Shown here: in pieces, positions 1 to 8,449 of the stretch
Position numbering within the stretch: position 1 is the first letter of the stretch
Layout: each line of letters begins with the position of its first letter
DNA from: Mycolicibacterium bacteremicum
GTDB lineage: Bacteria; Actinomycetota; Actinomycetes; Mycobacteriales; Mycobacteriaceae
DNA length: 64,000 nt
Assembly: GCF_002086115.1 (NCBI RefSeq)
Contig: NZ_MVHJ01000005.1
Span: 225,532-289,531, forward strand
Direction of reading: 5' to 3'
Position numbers and translations under genes: made by a program
The notes under the pieces: generated by a model
Database searches by the model: none
Told to the model about the DNA's origin: nothing
What the model saw: only the letters and a program-made list of their open reading frames with translations

Positions 1-196
1 CGATGTGCAGTGACCGGTAGGCGCTGCTCATCCCATTCGGGTTCTCGAATGCCCAATTGCCACCGATCCGGTCGGAGACCTCAAACGTGGTGTACGGGAC
101 GCCGTAGTCCTTGAGCATCTTGCCCGATGTCAGGCCGCTGATCCCGGCGCCGATGACCGCTGTGCGGGGCGGTTTGTCGACGAAGGTGGTGGTCAC
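1..196 (-). CDS. Flavin-containing monooxygenase, N-terminal part (cut by window edge)
   Basis: Reading leftwards from a GTG at 196, the frame gives about 65 residues up to the window edge. The dinucleotide-binding motif GAGISG lies at residues 16-21, followed by a strand ending FEVSDRIGGNWAF, the usual FAD-binding start of flavin-containing (dimethylaniline-type) monooxygenases. A GGGAG ribosome site lies 7 nt before the GTG. It is divergent from the chloride channel gene. The substrate cannot be told because the rest of the gene lies outside the window. Confidence 0.8.
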   Translation of the reverse strand, partial: MTTTFVDKPPRTAVIGAGISGLTSGKMLKDYGVPYTTFEVSDRIGGNWAFENPNGMSSAYRSLHI

Positions 197-267
197 GGCA
201 TGCTCCCGTCGCTGCGCTCGCCCCGGCGAGCTGCTCACACTCTGCCCGCCGGACGCTATCAGCGCAT

Positions 268-301
268 TTGACGTGCGTCAACGAATTCTGACGAGCGTCA
301 A
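268..301. promoter_or_regulatory. Two dyad operators 20 bp apart between divergent genes
   Basis: TTGACGTGCGTCAA at 268-281 is a perfect 6-bp-arm dyad. CTGACGAGCGTCAA at 288-301 is the same site with one arm mismatch. The two start exactly 20 bp apart, so both would lie on one DNA face, as expected for two repressor dimers. They sit in the 169-bp gap between the monooxygenase and the ClC gene. The regulator is not identified. Confidence 0.7.
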
Positions 302-365
302 CCAGGCGACCCGCTCCCCCCGACGTGCCGCCGAACGGCCCAACCAGGGGTACCGTCGCAACATC

Positions 366-1667
366 ATGACGGCCGAGCCGCACCCGCCCCCGCCACGGTC
401 GCCCGGGCTCGTACGGGTCTGCGTCGCCGCGGCGATCGCCGGCGTCGGCATCGGCTTCCTCGGTGGCGCTTTCCGATGGTGCCTGGAACGCGCCGATATC
501 CTGCGCGGTGACCTGGTCGACTGGGCGCAGCGGCTGCCCGGGCCGGGCTGGCTCGTGCCGATGCTCGCCGCTGCCGCCGGTGCCGCCCTCGCCGCCGCAA
601 TCGTCCGGCGGATCCCGTTGGCCGCCGGCAGCGGTATCCAACACGTCGAGGCGGTGCACCGTGGTGACGCCGAGCCTGCGCTGCCGACGCTGCTGCCCGC
701 GAAGTTCGTCGGCGGCGTGTTGGCCATCGGATCCGGCCTGGTCCTGGGCCGCGAAGGCCCGACGGTGCACATGGGTGCGGCGCTGGGGGCCGAGGCGGCC
801 CGGCGTGGCCGGCTGCCCGACCAGGACGTGCGGATGCTGCAGGCGGCGCTCGGCGGCGCCGGCCTGGCCGTCGCATTCAACGCACCGTTGGCCGGCGTGC
901 TGTTCACCCTGGAGGAGGTCACGAAGTCGGTGCGGCTGCGGACGGTGCTGGCCACCGTCGCCGCCACGGCCACCGCCGTCGCGTGCTCCCGGCTCGTCAC
1001 CGGCGACGAGCCGGATTTCGACGTCGGAAGCGTTGTGTCGCCCAGCCTTTCGTGGCTGCCGCTGTTCATCGTCTTCGGGCTTCTGACCGGCGTACTCGGT
1101 GTCCTCTACAACCGGTTGGTGCTGGGTTTCCTCGACGGGGCGGCACGCATCTCCCGGGTGCCTGCGGTGGCGCGTGCGGCGGCAATCGGGGCGATCATCG
1201 GGCTGGTGACCTTCGTCGAGCCACTCGCCAGCGGCGGCGGGGACACCCTGAACCAACTGCTGCTCGACGCCGACTCGGTGGTGTTGTGGTCGGTGGCCGG
1301 GTTCCTCGCCGTGCGGTTCGTCGCCGGCCCGCTGTCCTACGCGGCGGCGGTGCCGGGCGGTCTGTTCGCGCCGCTCCTGGCCATCGGCACACTGTGGGGC
1401 GTGCTGTTCCTCGGGGTGTTCGACGCGGTGTGGCCCGGTGCGCACGCCGACCTGGCGATCCCGATCGCGATCGTCGGGATGACGGCGTTCTTCGGAGCCA
1501 CGGTCCGGGCACCGCTCACCGCGATCGTCGTCGTCGCCGAGATGACCGCCACGACAACGGTCGCGGTGCCGATGCTGGCCGCCACGGCAGCCGCGGTGCT
1601 GGTCGCCGAGGGGCTGCGGTGCCCGCCGATCTATGACAGCTTGCGGCAGCGGATGCCGCGCACGTGA
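366..1667 (+). CDS. ClC-family chloride channel / Cl-/H+ antiporter
   Basis: A 433-residue integral membrane protein with many hydrophobic segments. It has the three ClC filter signatures in order: GSGIQHVE near residue 90, GREGPTVHMG near residue 125 (holding the gating glutamate) and GGLFAP near residue 335. The proton-glutamate position is kept as LFTLEEV, which suggests a Cl-/H+ antiporter rather than a passive channel. I chose the ATG at 366; the frame is open further upstream, but that stretch covers the dyad operators and lacks membrane character. It ends back to back with the GntR gene. Confidence 0.9.
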   Translation: MTAEPHPPPPRSPGLVRVCVAAAIAGVGIGFLGGAFRWCLERADILRGDLVDWAQRLPGPGWLVPMLAAAAGAALAAAIVRRIPLAAGSGIQHVEAVHRGDAEPALPTLLPAKFVGGVLAIGSGLVLGREGPTVHMGAALGAEAARRGRLPDQDVRMLQAALGGAGLAVAFNAPLAGVLFTLEEVTKSVRLRTVLATVAATATAVACSRLVTGDEPDFDVGSVVSPSLSWLPLFIVFGLLTGVLGVLYNRLVLGFLDGAARISRVPAVARAAAIGAIIGLVTFVEPLASGGGDTLNQLLLDADSVVLWSVAGFLAVRFVAGPLSYAAAVPGGLFAPLLAIGTLWGVLFLGVFDAVWPGAHADLAIPIAIVGMTAFFGATVRAPLTAIVVVAEMTATTTVAVPMLAATAAAVLVAEGLRCPPIYDSLRQRMPRT

Positions 1668-1698
1668 TCAGCCGGCGCCGGCATCCTCGGTGATCACG
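1663..1698. terminator. Inverted repeat at the convergent ClC/GntR gene ends
   Basis: CGTGATCA at 1663-1670 and TGATCACG at 1691-1698 are perfect 8-bp arms around a 20-nt GC-rich loop that itself contains GCCGGCGCCGGC. The structure covers both stop codons, where the two genes meet with no gap, and could end transcription in both directions. There is no U-tract, so this is tentative. Confidence 0.35.
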
Positions 1699-2363
1699 CC
1701 ACGTGCGATCAGGTGCTCGGTCAGCGGGGTCACGCCAACGGTGAAGTGTTCGGCCATCGCCGACCGGGCCGCGTCCGGATCACGGCGCTCCAGGGCGTCG
1801 ATCACGCGACGGTGGTCCCTGATCGACTGTGCGGGCCAGCCTTCCAGCGTGGGGAACACCGACTCCGGCTGATAGCGGGTGATGCCGGACATGAACTGGG
1901 TGAGCTTGGGTGAGGCCGCGGCGACGTTGATCAACCGGTGATACTCGTGGTTGAGCCGGACGGTGCGGTCCGGATCGGTGTCCTGGTAGGCCCGCTCGAG
2001 GCTGTCCTGGATGGACTTGAGCTCCGAAAGCTGTTCGGTGCTGATGTTCTCGGCCGCACGTGCGGCCAGCTCGCCGCCGACATAGGCCTGCACGTTGGCG
2101 ACATCGGCCAGGTCGCGGGCGGTGAACTCCAGCACCATGAACCCCCGGCGCGGGTGCTGCACCAGCAGCCCCTCGGCCCGCAGGTTCAGCAGCGCCTCCC
2201 GCACCGGGGTGACACTGATACCCAGATCGGCCGCGAGTTGGTCCAGGCGCAGGTATTCCCCGGCCGGATAGGTGCCGTCGAATATCCGGCGCCGGACCAC
2301 CCGGGCGACGTCATCGGACAGTTGCGGGCGGGCCGTGAAGTCGGGCTCAGAGCCGATACTCAT
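1668..2363 (-). CDS. GntR-family regulator, FCD (FadR-like) subclass
   Basis: 231 residues. An N-terminal winged helix (about residues 20-80) carries LDQLAADLGISVTPVREAL, the typical GntR recognition region, followed by an all-helical FCD ligand-binding domain. FCD regulators usually sense carboxylic acids or acyl compounds. It is the last gene of the SDR-thiolase-acyl-CoA dehydrogenase set, and its start overlaps the dehydrogenase end by 17 nt, so it is probably co-transcribed and controls that set. Ligand unknown. Confidence 0.9.
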   Translation of the reverse strand: MSIGSEPDFTARPQLSDDVARVVRRRIFDGTYPAGEYLRLDQLAADLGISVTPVREALLNLRAEGLLVQHPRRGFMVLEFTARDLADVANVQAYVGGELAARAAENISTEQLSELKSIQDSLERAYQDTDPDRTVRLNHEYHRLINVAAASPKLTQFMSGITRYQPESVFPTLEGWPAQSIRDHRRVIDALERRDPDAARSAMAEHFTVGVTPLTEHLIARGVITEDAGAG

Positions 2364-3537
2364 CGAGGAGATTCTTGCTGATGATGGTCTTCTGGATCTC
2401 GCTGGTGCCCTCGCCGATCAGCAGGAACGGCGAGTCGCGCATCAGCCGCTCGATCTCGTATTCCTTGGAATAGCCATACCCGCCGTGGATCCGGAAGCTC
2501 TGCTGGGTCACCTCGGCGCAGAACTCACTGGCCAGATACTTGGCCATCCCGGCGGCGACGTCGTTACGCTCACCGGAGTCCTTGAGCCGGGCGGCATTGA
2601 CCATCATCAGGTGCGCGGCCTCGACCTTGGTCGCCATCTCGGCGAGCTGGAAGGCGATGGCCTGATGCCCGGCGATCGGCTTGCCGAACGTCTCCCGTTG
2701 CTGCGCATACCGGATCGCCAACTCGAACGCCCGGATGCCGACACCGCAGGCCCGCGCGGAGACGTTCACCCGACCGACCTCGATACCATCCATCATCTGG
2801 ACGAAACCCGTGCCGGGCGCCGCCCCGAGCACGTCGTCGGACGACGCCCGGTAGCCGTCGAAGATCAGCTCGGTGGTGTCGATGCCCTTGTAGCCGAGCT
2901 TGTCGATCTTGCCGGGGATGGTCAGCCCGGGCGCCACCTCGCCGAAACCGGCCGGCTTCTCGATCAGGAAAGCTGTCAGGTTGCGGTGCGGTTTGTCCGC
3001 TCCCTCATCGGTTTTGACCAGCGCGGCCACCAGCGTGGAGCTGCCACCGTTGGTCAGCCACATCTTCTGGCCGGTGATCAGGTAATCATCCCCGTCGCGC
3101 ACAGCCTTGGTGCGGATCGCCGCGACGTCGGAACCCAACTCGGGTTCGGACATCGAGAACGCCCCGCGCACCTCGCCGGTCGCCATCCGCGGCAGATACC
3201 GCTGCTTCTGGGCGTCGGTGCCGTGCTGGCGGATCATGTACGCGACGATGAAGTGGGTGTTGATGACACCGGACACGCTCATCCAGCCGCGGGCCAGTTC
3301 CTCGACGCACAGTGCGTAGGTCAGCAGCGACTCCCCCAGCCCGCCGTACTCCTCGGGGATCATCAGGCCGAACAGACCCATGTCCCGCATCTGGTCGACG
3401 ATGTGCTGCGGATAGGTGTCCGAATGCTCCAGCTCCTGGGCGTTCGGGATGATCTCCTTGTCCACGAATTGGCGTACCGTGGCGACGATCTCCGCCTGGA
3501 CGTCGGTGAGACCGGCAGTCTGTGCCAACTTAGTCAT
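2347..3537 (-). CDS. Acyl-CoA dehydrogenase (FadE-like)
   Basis: 396 residues with the full three-domain acyl-CoA dehydrogenase fold. Visible signatures are FSMSEPELGSD and MWLTNGG in the middle domain and IGEGTSEIQK at the C-terminus, whose Glu is the usual catalytic base. This predicts FAD-dependent alpha,beta-dehydrogenation of an acyl-CoA. It lies 27 nt after the thiolase in an apparent operon SDR-thiolase-dehydrogenase-GntR. The chain length or branched substrate cannot be deduced. Confidence 0.92.
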   Translation of the reverse strand: MTKLAQTAGLTDVQAEIVATVRQFVDKEIIPNAQELEHSDTYPQHIVDQMRDMGLFGLMIPEEYGGLGESLLTYALCVEELARGWMSVSGVINTHFIVAYMIRQHGTDAQKQRYLPRMATGEVRGAFSMSEPELGSDVAAIRTKAVRDGDDYLITGQKMWLTNGGSSTLVAALVKTDEGADKPHRNLTAFLIEKPAGFGEVAPGLTIPGKIDKLGYKGIDTTELIFDGYRASSDDVLGAAPGTGFVQMMDGIEVGRVNVSARACGVGIRAFELAIRYAQQRETFGKPIAGHQAIAFQLAEMATKVEAAHLMMVNAARLKDSGERNDVAAGMAKYLASEFCAEVTQQSFRIHGGYGYSKEYEIERLMRDSPFLLIGEGTSEIQKTIISKNLLDEYRL

Positions 3538-3564
3538 GGGCGATCCCGCTCCGCTTCTCGCTGG

Positions 3565-4779
3565 TCATACCGCAACTCTTTCGAACACGGCGGCCAGGCC
3601 CTGCCCGCCACCGATACACATGGTCTCCAGCCCGTAGCGGGCACCGCGCAGGTCGAGTTCGCGGGCCAGCGTGGCCAGCATCCGTCCGCCGGTCGCCCCG
3701 ACCGGATGTCCGAGTGAGATCCCGGACCCACGCACATTGGTGCGCTCGAAGTCGGATTCGCCGAACTTCCACTCCCTGGTGCAGGCCAGCGCCTGCGCGG
3801 CGAAGGCTTCGTTGAGTTCGATCAGGTCCATGTCCGCCAGCGACAGGCCCGCCCTGTCCAGCGCCCGGGCAGTGGCCGGCACGGGACCGATTCCCATGAT
3901 GTCGGGTGCGACACCGGCGACCGCCCAGGACACCATTCGGACAAGCGGTTTCAGCCCGAGGTCAGCGGCCCGCTCAGGGGTGGTGACGATGCACATGGAC
4001 GCCGCGTCGTTCTGCCCGCTGGAGTTGCCTGCGGTGACCGTGGCATCGGGGTCGGTCTTGCCCAGCACGGGGCGCAGTTTGGCCAACGCCTCGACAGAGG
4101 TGTCCGCGCGCGGGTGCTCGTCGGTGGAGATGACCTGCTCGCCGGCGCGCGAGGACACCGTGACCGCGATGATCTCCTCGGCCAGCACTCCGCTGTCCTG
4201 CGCGGCGACGGCCTTCTGATGGGAGCGCACCGCGAGTTCGTCCTGTTCGGTGCGCGAGATGTTGTACTGACGCCGCAGATTTTCCGCGGTCTCCAGCATG
4301 CCGCCGGGCACGGGATGGAACCTGCCGCCGGCGGTGACGCGCCCGCGGGCCAGTCCGTCGTGCACCGTGATGCCGCCCCGGGCCCCACCCCAGCGCATGT
4401 CGGTGGAGTGGAAGGCGACATTGCTCATCGACTCCGCGCCGCCGGCGATCACGAGATCGCTGTTGCCGCTGCCGACCTGCAGGGCGGCCTGGATGACGGC
4501 CTGCAGGCCCGAACCGCAGCGCCGGTCGATCTGCATGCCGGGGACGGTGATCGGAAGTCCCGCGTCCAACGCGACCACCCGCCCGATGGCGGGCGCTTCG
4601 GGCGAGGGATAGCAGTGCCCGAGCACGACATCGTCGACGGCGTCGGGCTGCACCCCGGTGCGCTGCAGCAGCCCCTGCAGGGCGGCCACTCCGAGCTCGA
4701 CAGCGGTCAACGATGCGAACATGCCGCCGTAGCGGCCGATCGGGGTGCGGACCGGCTCACAGATCACGGCGGTGCGCAT
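3565..4779 (-). CDS. Acetyl-CoA acetyltransferase (thiolase)
   Basis: 404 residues. The acyl-carrying cysteine is Cys88 in DRRCGSG. The family motifs NEAFAAQAL, GHPVGATGGRM and, near the end, CIGGGQG supply the second Cys and catalytic His. The ATG at 4779 overlaps the SDR stop as TGATG, so the two are translationally coupled. It likely performs thiolytic cleavage (or condensation) at the end of a beta-oxidation pathway. A longer open frame upstream is an overlap with the SDR gene and is rejected. Confidence 0.93.
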   Translation of the reverse strand: MRTAVICEPVRTPIGRYGGMFASLTAVELGVAALQGLLQRTGVQPDAVDDVVLGHCYPSPEAPAIGRVVALDAGLPITVPGMQIDRRCGSGLQAVIQAALQVGSGNSDLVIAGGAESMSNVAFHSTDMRWGGARGGITVHDGLARGRVTAGGRFHPVPGGMLETAENLRRQYNISRTEQDELAVRSHQKAVAAQDSGVLAEEIIAVTVSSRAGEQVISTDEHPRADTSVEALAKLRPVLGKTDPDATVTAGNSSGQNDAASMCIVTTPERAADLGLKPLVRMVSWAVAGVAPDIMGIGPVPATARALDRAGLSLADMDLIELNEAFAAQALACTREWKFGESDFERTNVRGSGISLGHPVGATGGRMLATLARELDLRGARYGLETMCIGGGQGLAAVFERVAV

Positions 4780-5519
4780 CAGATGTGCCGCCCGCCGGTC
4801 ACTTCCAGCACGGTCCCGGTCATGTACGACGACAGGTCCGAGGCCAGGAAGAGGGCGACGGAGGCGACCTCGCTGGGTTCGGCCGCCCGGCCCATCGGGA
4901 TCTCGGCCAGCTTCTGGTCCCAGATGCGTTGCGGCATGGCCTCGGTCATCGCCGACCGGATGAGTCCCGGCTGGATCGCGTTGACCCGCACCCCGAGGTG
5001 CGCCACCTCCTTGGCGGCCGCCTTGGTCAGGCCGACGATACCGGCCTTGGCGGCCGAATAGTTGGTCTGTCCGACCAGGCCGACCTTGCCGGAGATCGAC
5101 GAGATGTTGACGATGGCACCGCTTTTGGCTTCGCGCATGATGCCGGCGGCCAGCCGGGTGCCGTTCCACGATCCCTTGAGGTGCACCGCGATCACCTGGT
5201 CGAACTGCTCCTCGGTCATCTTGCGCATGGTGGCATCGCGGGTGATACCCGCGTTGTTGACCATGACGTCGAGACTGCCGAAGCGCTCGACCGCGGCGCC
5301 GACGAGCTCGGTGACCTGGCCGGCATCGGTGACATCGCACCGCACCGCCGTGGCGACCCCGGCCCCGCCGAGTGCGGTGACGGCGGCCTCGGTGGCGTCG
5401 GGGTCGAGATCCCCGAGGACCACCCGGGCGCCCTCGGCGACGAAGCGTTGCGCGATGGCGAAACCGATTCCCTGCGCACCACCGGTGATCACCGCGGTCC
5501 GACCGTCCAACAGAGCCAT
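4779..5519 (-). CDS. SDR-family 3-hydroxyacyl/3-oxoacyl reductase (FabG-like)
   Basis: 246 residues of a classical short-chain dehydrogenase: TGGAQGIG cofactor motif near residue 10, NNAG in the middle, and the Ser-Tyr-Lys triad in ISSISG and YSAAK. The start at 5519 is set by a strong AGGAGG about 9 nt upstream; the frame is open a little further but without such a site. As first gene of the operon it probably supplies the 3-hydroxyacyl-CoA dehydrogenase step ahead of the thiolase. Confidence 0.9.
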   Translation of the reverse strand: MALLDGRTAVITGGAQGIGFAIAQRFVAEGARVVLGDLDPDATEAAVTALGGAGVATAVRCDVTDAGQVTELVGAAVERFGSLDVMVNNAGITRDATMRKMTEEQFDQVIAVHLKGSWNGTRLAAGIMREAKSGAIVNISSISGKVGLVGQTNYSAAKAGIVGLTKAAAKEVAHLGVRVNAIQPGLIRSAMTEAMPQRIWDQKLAEIPMGRAAEPSEVASVALFLASDLSSYMTGTVLEVTGGRHI

Positions 5520-5557
5520 GAAGGCACCCTCCTCAAGCGCGAGCTGTCCCAAACATA

Positions 5558-5570
5558 AAATATGATATTT
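5558..5570. promoter_or_regulatory. AT-rich palindrome between divergent SDR and acyl-CoA dehydrogenase genes
   Basis: AAATATGATATTT has perfect 6-bp arms around a single G, in a 93-bp divergent promoter region of otherwise GC-rich DNA. It could be the operator for the whole catabolic cluster, or simply contain a -10 element. The neighbouring GntR is the first candidate to bind it, although FCD-type sites are usually less AT-rich. Confidence 0.5.
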
Positions 5571-5612
5571 CCAGGATCAAACCACACCCGGTTCCACAGG
5601 AGGACCCCGCCG

Positions 5613-6812
<1,200 letters not shown>

Positions 6813-6821
6813 GCCGGCGAG

Positions 6822-7274
6822 CTACGCGATGTAGCGGATGATCGATTCCGCGACGGCTGCCGGCTTGTCCGAGCCCTCGATTTCGACGGTGATGGTGACG
6901 GTCGACTGGGCCGCACCGTCGAGCTTCGCCACATCGGTGATGACGGCCTTCGCGCGGATGCGTGCACCCACCTTGACCGGAGTGATGAAGCGGACCTTGT
7001 TGTAGCCGTAGTTGACGGCCAGTGAGATGCCTTTGACGCCGTAGAGGTGGTGCGAGAAGTACGGCAGCAGAGACAGCGTCAGCAGACCGTGCGCAATCGT
7101 GCCGCCGAACGGGCCGCCGGCGGCACGCTCGGGATCGACGTGGATCCACTGCCGATCCTCGGTGGCTTCGGCAAATTGGTTCACCCGGTCCTGGTCGATC
7201 TCCAGCCAATCGGTGGGTCCGAGTTCGGTACCCGCCGCCGCCACCAACTCGTCGAGATTTTCGAAAACCTTCAC
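6822..7274 (-). CDS. MaoC-like (R)-specific enoyl-CoA hydratase
   Basis: 150 residues, one hot-dog domain. The hydratase motif is EDRQWIHVDPERA, with Asp40 and His45 as the expected catalytic pair, followed by FGGTIAHG. I chose the GTG at 7274 because GGGAG lies just upstream; longer starts add a low-complexity leader. It would hydrate the enoyl-CoA made by the neighbouring dehydrogenases. It ends 10 nt from the convergent dehydrogenase gene. Confidence 0.88.
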   Translation of the reverse strand: MKVFENLDELVAAAGTELGPTDWLEIDQDRVNQFAEATEDRQWIHVDPERAAGGPFGGTIAHGLLTLSLLPYFSHHLYGVKGISLAVNYGYNKVRFITPVKVGARIRAKAVITDVAKLDGAAQSTVTITVEIEGSDKPAAVAESIIRYIA

Positions 7275-7687
7275 GTGCTTCTCCCTTCGCAGGACCCCAG
7301 TGGCCGCCATGTCATGCATAGCGCCTGGGTCCCGTCCCGTCGCCACCGGGTCGGCGTTCGGCCACTCGACGTTCGCGGGCGACGGCAGCGAATACGGGTA
7401 ACCGCCCCGCTTTGTCGGAACTTATAGAAAACTCAGCGCCGTGAAGATCAAATTTGCCGTAACTGACGCGCGCGATAATTTTGCCAAAGTCAGCCGCATT
7501 TGAATTCATCGGTGACTAATTGCCAGAACGCACAAAAAAGAATTCTGGCTACTAATGTCAGTCCGTGCCACTTAATTAATCCTGGCGTCTTCGCAGGATA
7601 TAGCGATACTTAACTGGACTATTCGAAATTCTCCAGGGACCATACGCCGGTGTGGCAACGTCCCGTACCGATCGGTGGGTTAAGTCT
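7275..7687. promoter_or_regulatory. 413-bp AT-rich intergenic region
   Basis: No convincing gene is seen here. From about 7420 to 7650 the base composition is clearly more AT-rich than the flanks, with several TTAATTAAT-like stretches. GCCAGAA at 7522-7528 and TTCTGGC at 7543-7549 form an inverted repeat around an A-rich loop. It should hold the promoter of the operon starting at 7688. Such AT-rich islands in mycobacteria are typical Lsr2-binding places (inference). Confidence 0.5.
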
Positions 7688-8449
7688 ATGAGCGTCTCAA
7701 TCGCCGAAGCCGGCATTAGCGTCCTCCCCGACAATGCGTCTGTCCAGTGGTGGGATCGCGATACCGATTGCACCCTGGTGCTCGCGACACCGTCCGCCGA
7801 ACCCGAACTCTGGGACGATTTCATCGATGGCGCGTTGCGCAGCTACCGCAAACACGGCGTCGAGCGGGCCATCGATCCGAGCACACTGGCCGACCCGGAG
7901 ACGACGTCGTTGTTCCTCACGGCGATCGACGATGCCGGCCGGGCCATCGGCGGCGTCCGGGCCCAGGGGCCCTACCGCCACGCCGACGAATCGCATGCCG
8001 TGGTGGAGTGGGCCGGCCAGGACGCACTGCCCAAGGTGCGCAAGATGATCGCCGACCGCATCCCGTTCGGTGTCGTCGAGATCAAGACCGCGTGGTCGGC
8101 CGATGACCGTCCGGTCGACCGGGAGCGCGGCCGGCTGCTCACCCCCGTGCTCGCCCGCATGCCGTTACACGCGACCCTGGTGCTTGGCGCCAAGTTCGCG
8201 ATGGCCACGGCGGCCGCCCACGTCCTGGCACGCTGGGAGTCCTCCGGCGGTGTGGTTGTCACCCGCATCCCGGCCACGCCGTACCCCGACGAACGATATG
8301 AGACGAAGATGATGTGGTGGGACCACGCAGAATTCACCCGCACCGCCGATCCGGAACAGATCCTGGCCACCCGCGCCGAGGCCCGTGTGCTGGCGCCCAT
8401 GCTCGACCAGCTGACGGCCCCCGACAACGCGATGCTGACCGGCCTGTGA
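7688..8449 (+). CDS. Putative GNAT-type / N-acyl amino acid synthase-like protein
   Basis: 253 residues with no sure family signature. The region FLTAIDDAGRAIGGVRAQGPYRH looks like the central strands of an autoinducer-synthase or FeeM-like acyltransferase fold, so an N-acyltransferase is the best guess. The end of the gene overlaps the next start as GTGA, so it is translationally coupled to the ThiF/nitroreductase protein. By position it could match the gene beside Rv1355c in M. tuberculosis. Function is inference only. Confidence 0.5.
   Translation: MSVSIAEAGISVLPDNASVQWWDRDTDCTLVLATPSAEPELWDDFIDGALRSYRKHGVERAIDPSTLADPETTSLFLTAIDDAGRAIGGVRAQGPYRHADESHAVVEWAGQDALPKVRKMIADRIPFGVVEIKTAWSADDRPVDRERGRLLTPVLARMPLHATLVLGAKFAMATAAAHVLARWESSGGVVVTRIPATPYPDERYETKMMWWDHAEFTRTADPEQILATRAEARVLAPMLDQLTAPDNAMLTGL

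Noticed and set aside
81..1445. 454-residue open frame opposite the ClC gene
   Set aside because: Low-complexity Arg/Gly/His/Gln sequence antisense to a clear membrane protein.
4780..5340. Long upstream extension of the thiolase
   Set aside because: It overlaps the SDR gene out of frame; the TGATG coupling at 4779 and a standard thiolase N-terminus decide the start.
7312..7509. 65-residue minus-strand frame upstream of MaoC
   Set aside because: No ribosome site or family; lies in the AT-rich promoter island.
7420..7687. c-di-GMP riboswitch before the DcpA operon
   Set aside because: The region lacks the conserved GEMM core; only a simple inverted repeat is present.
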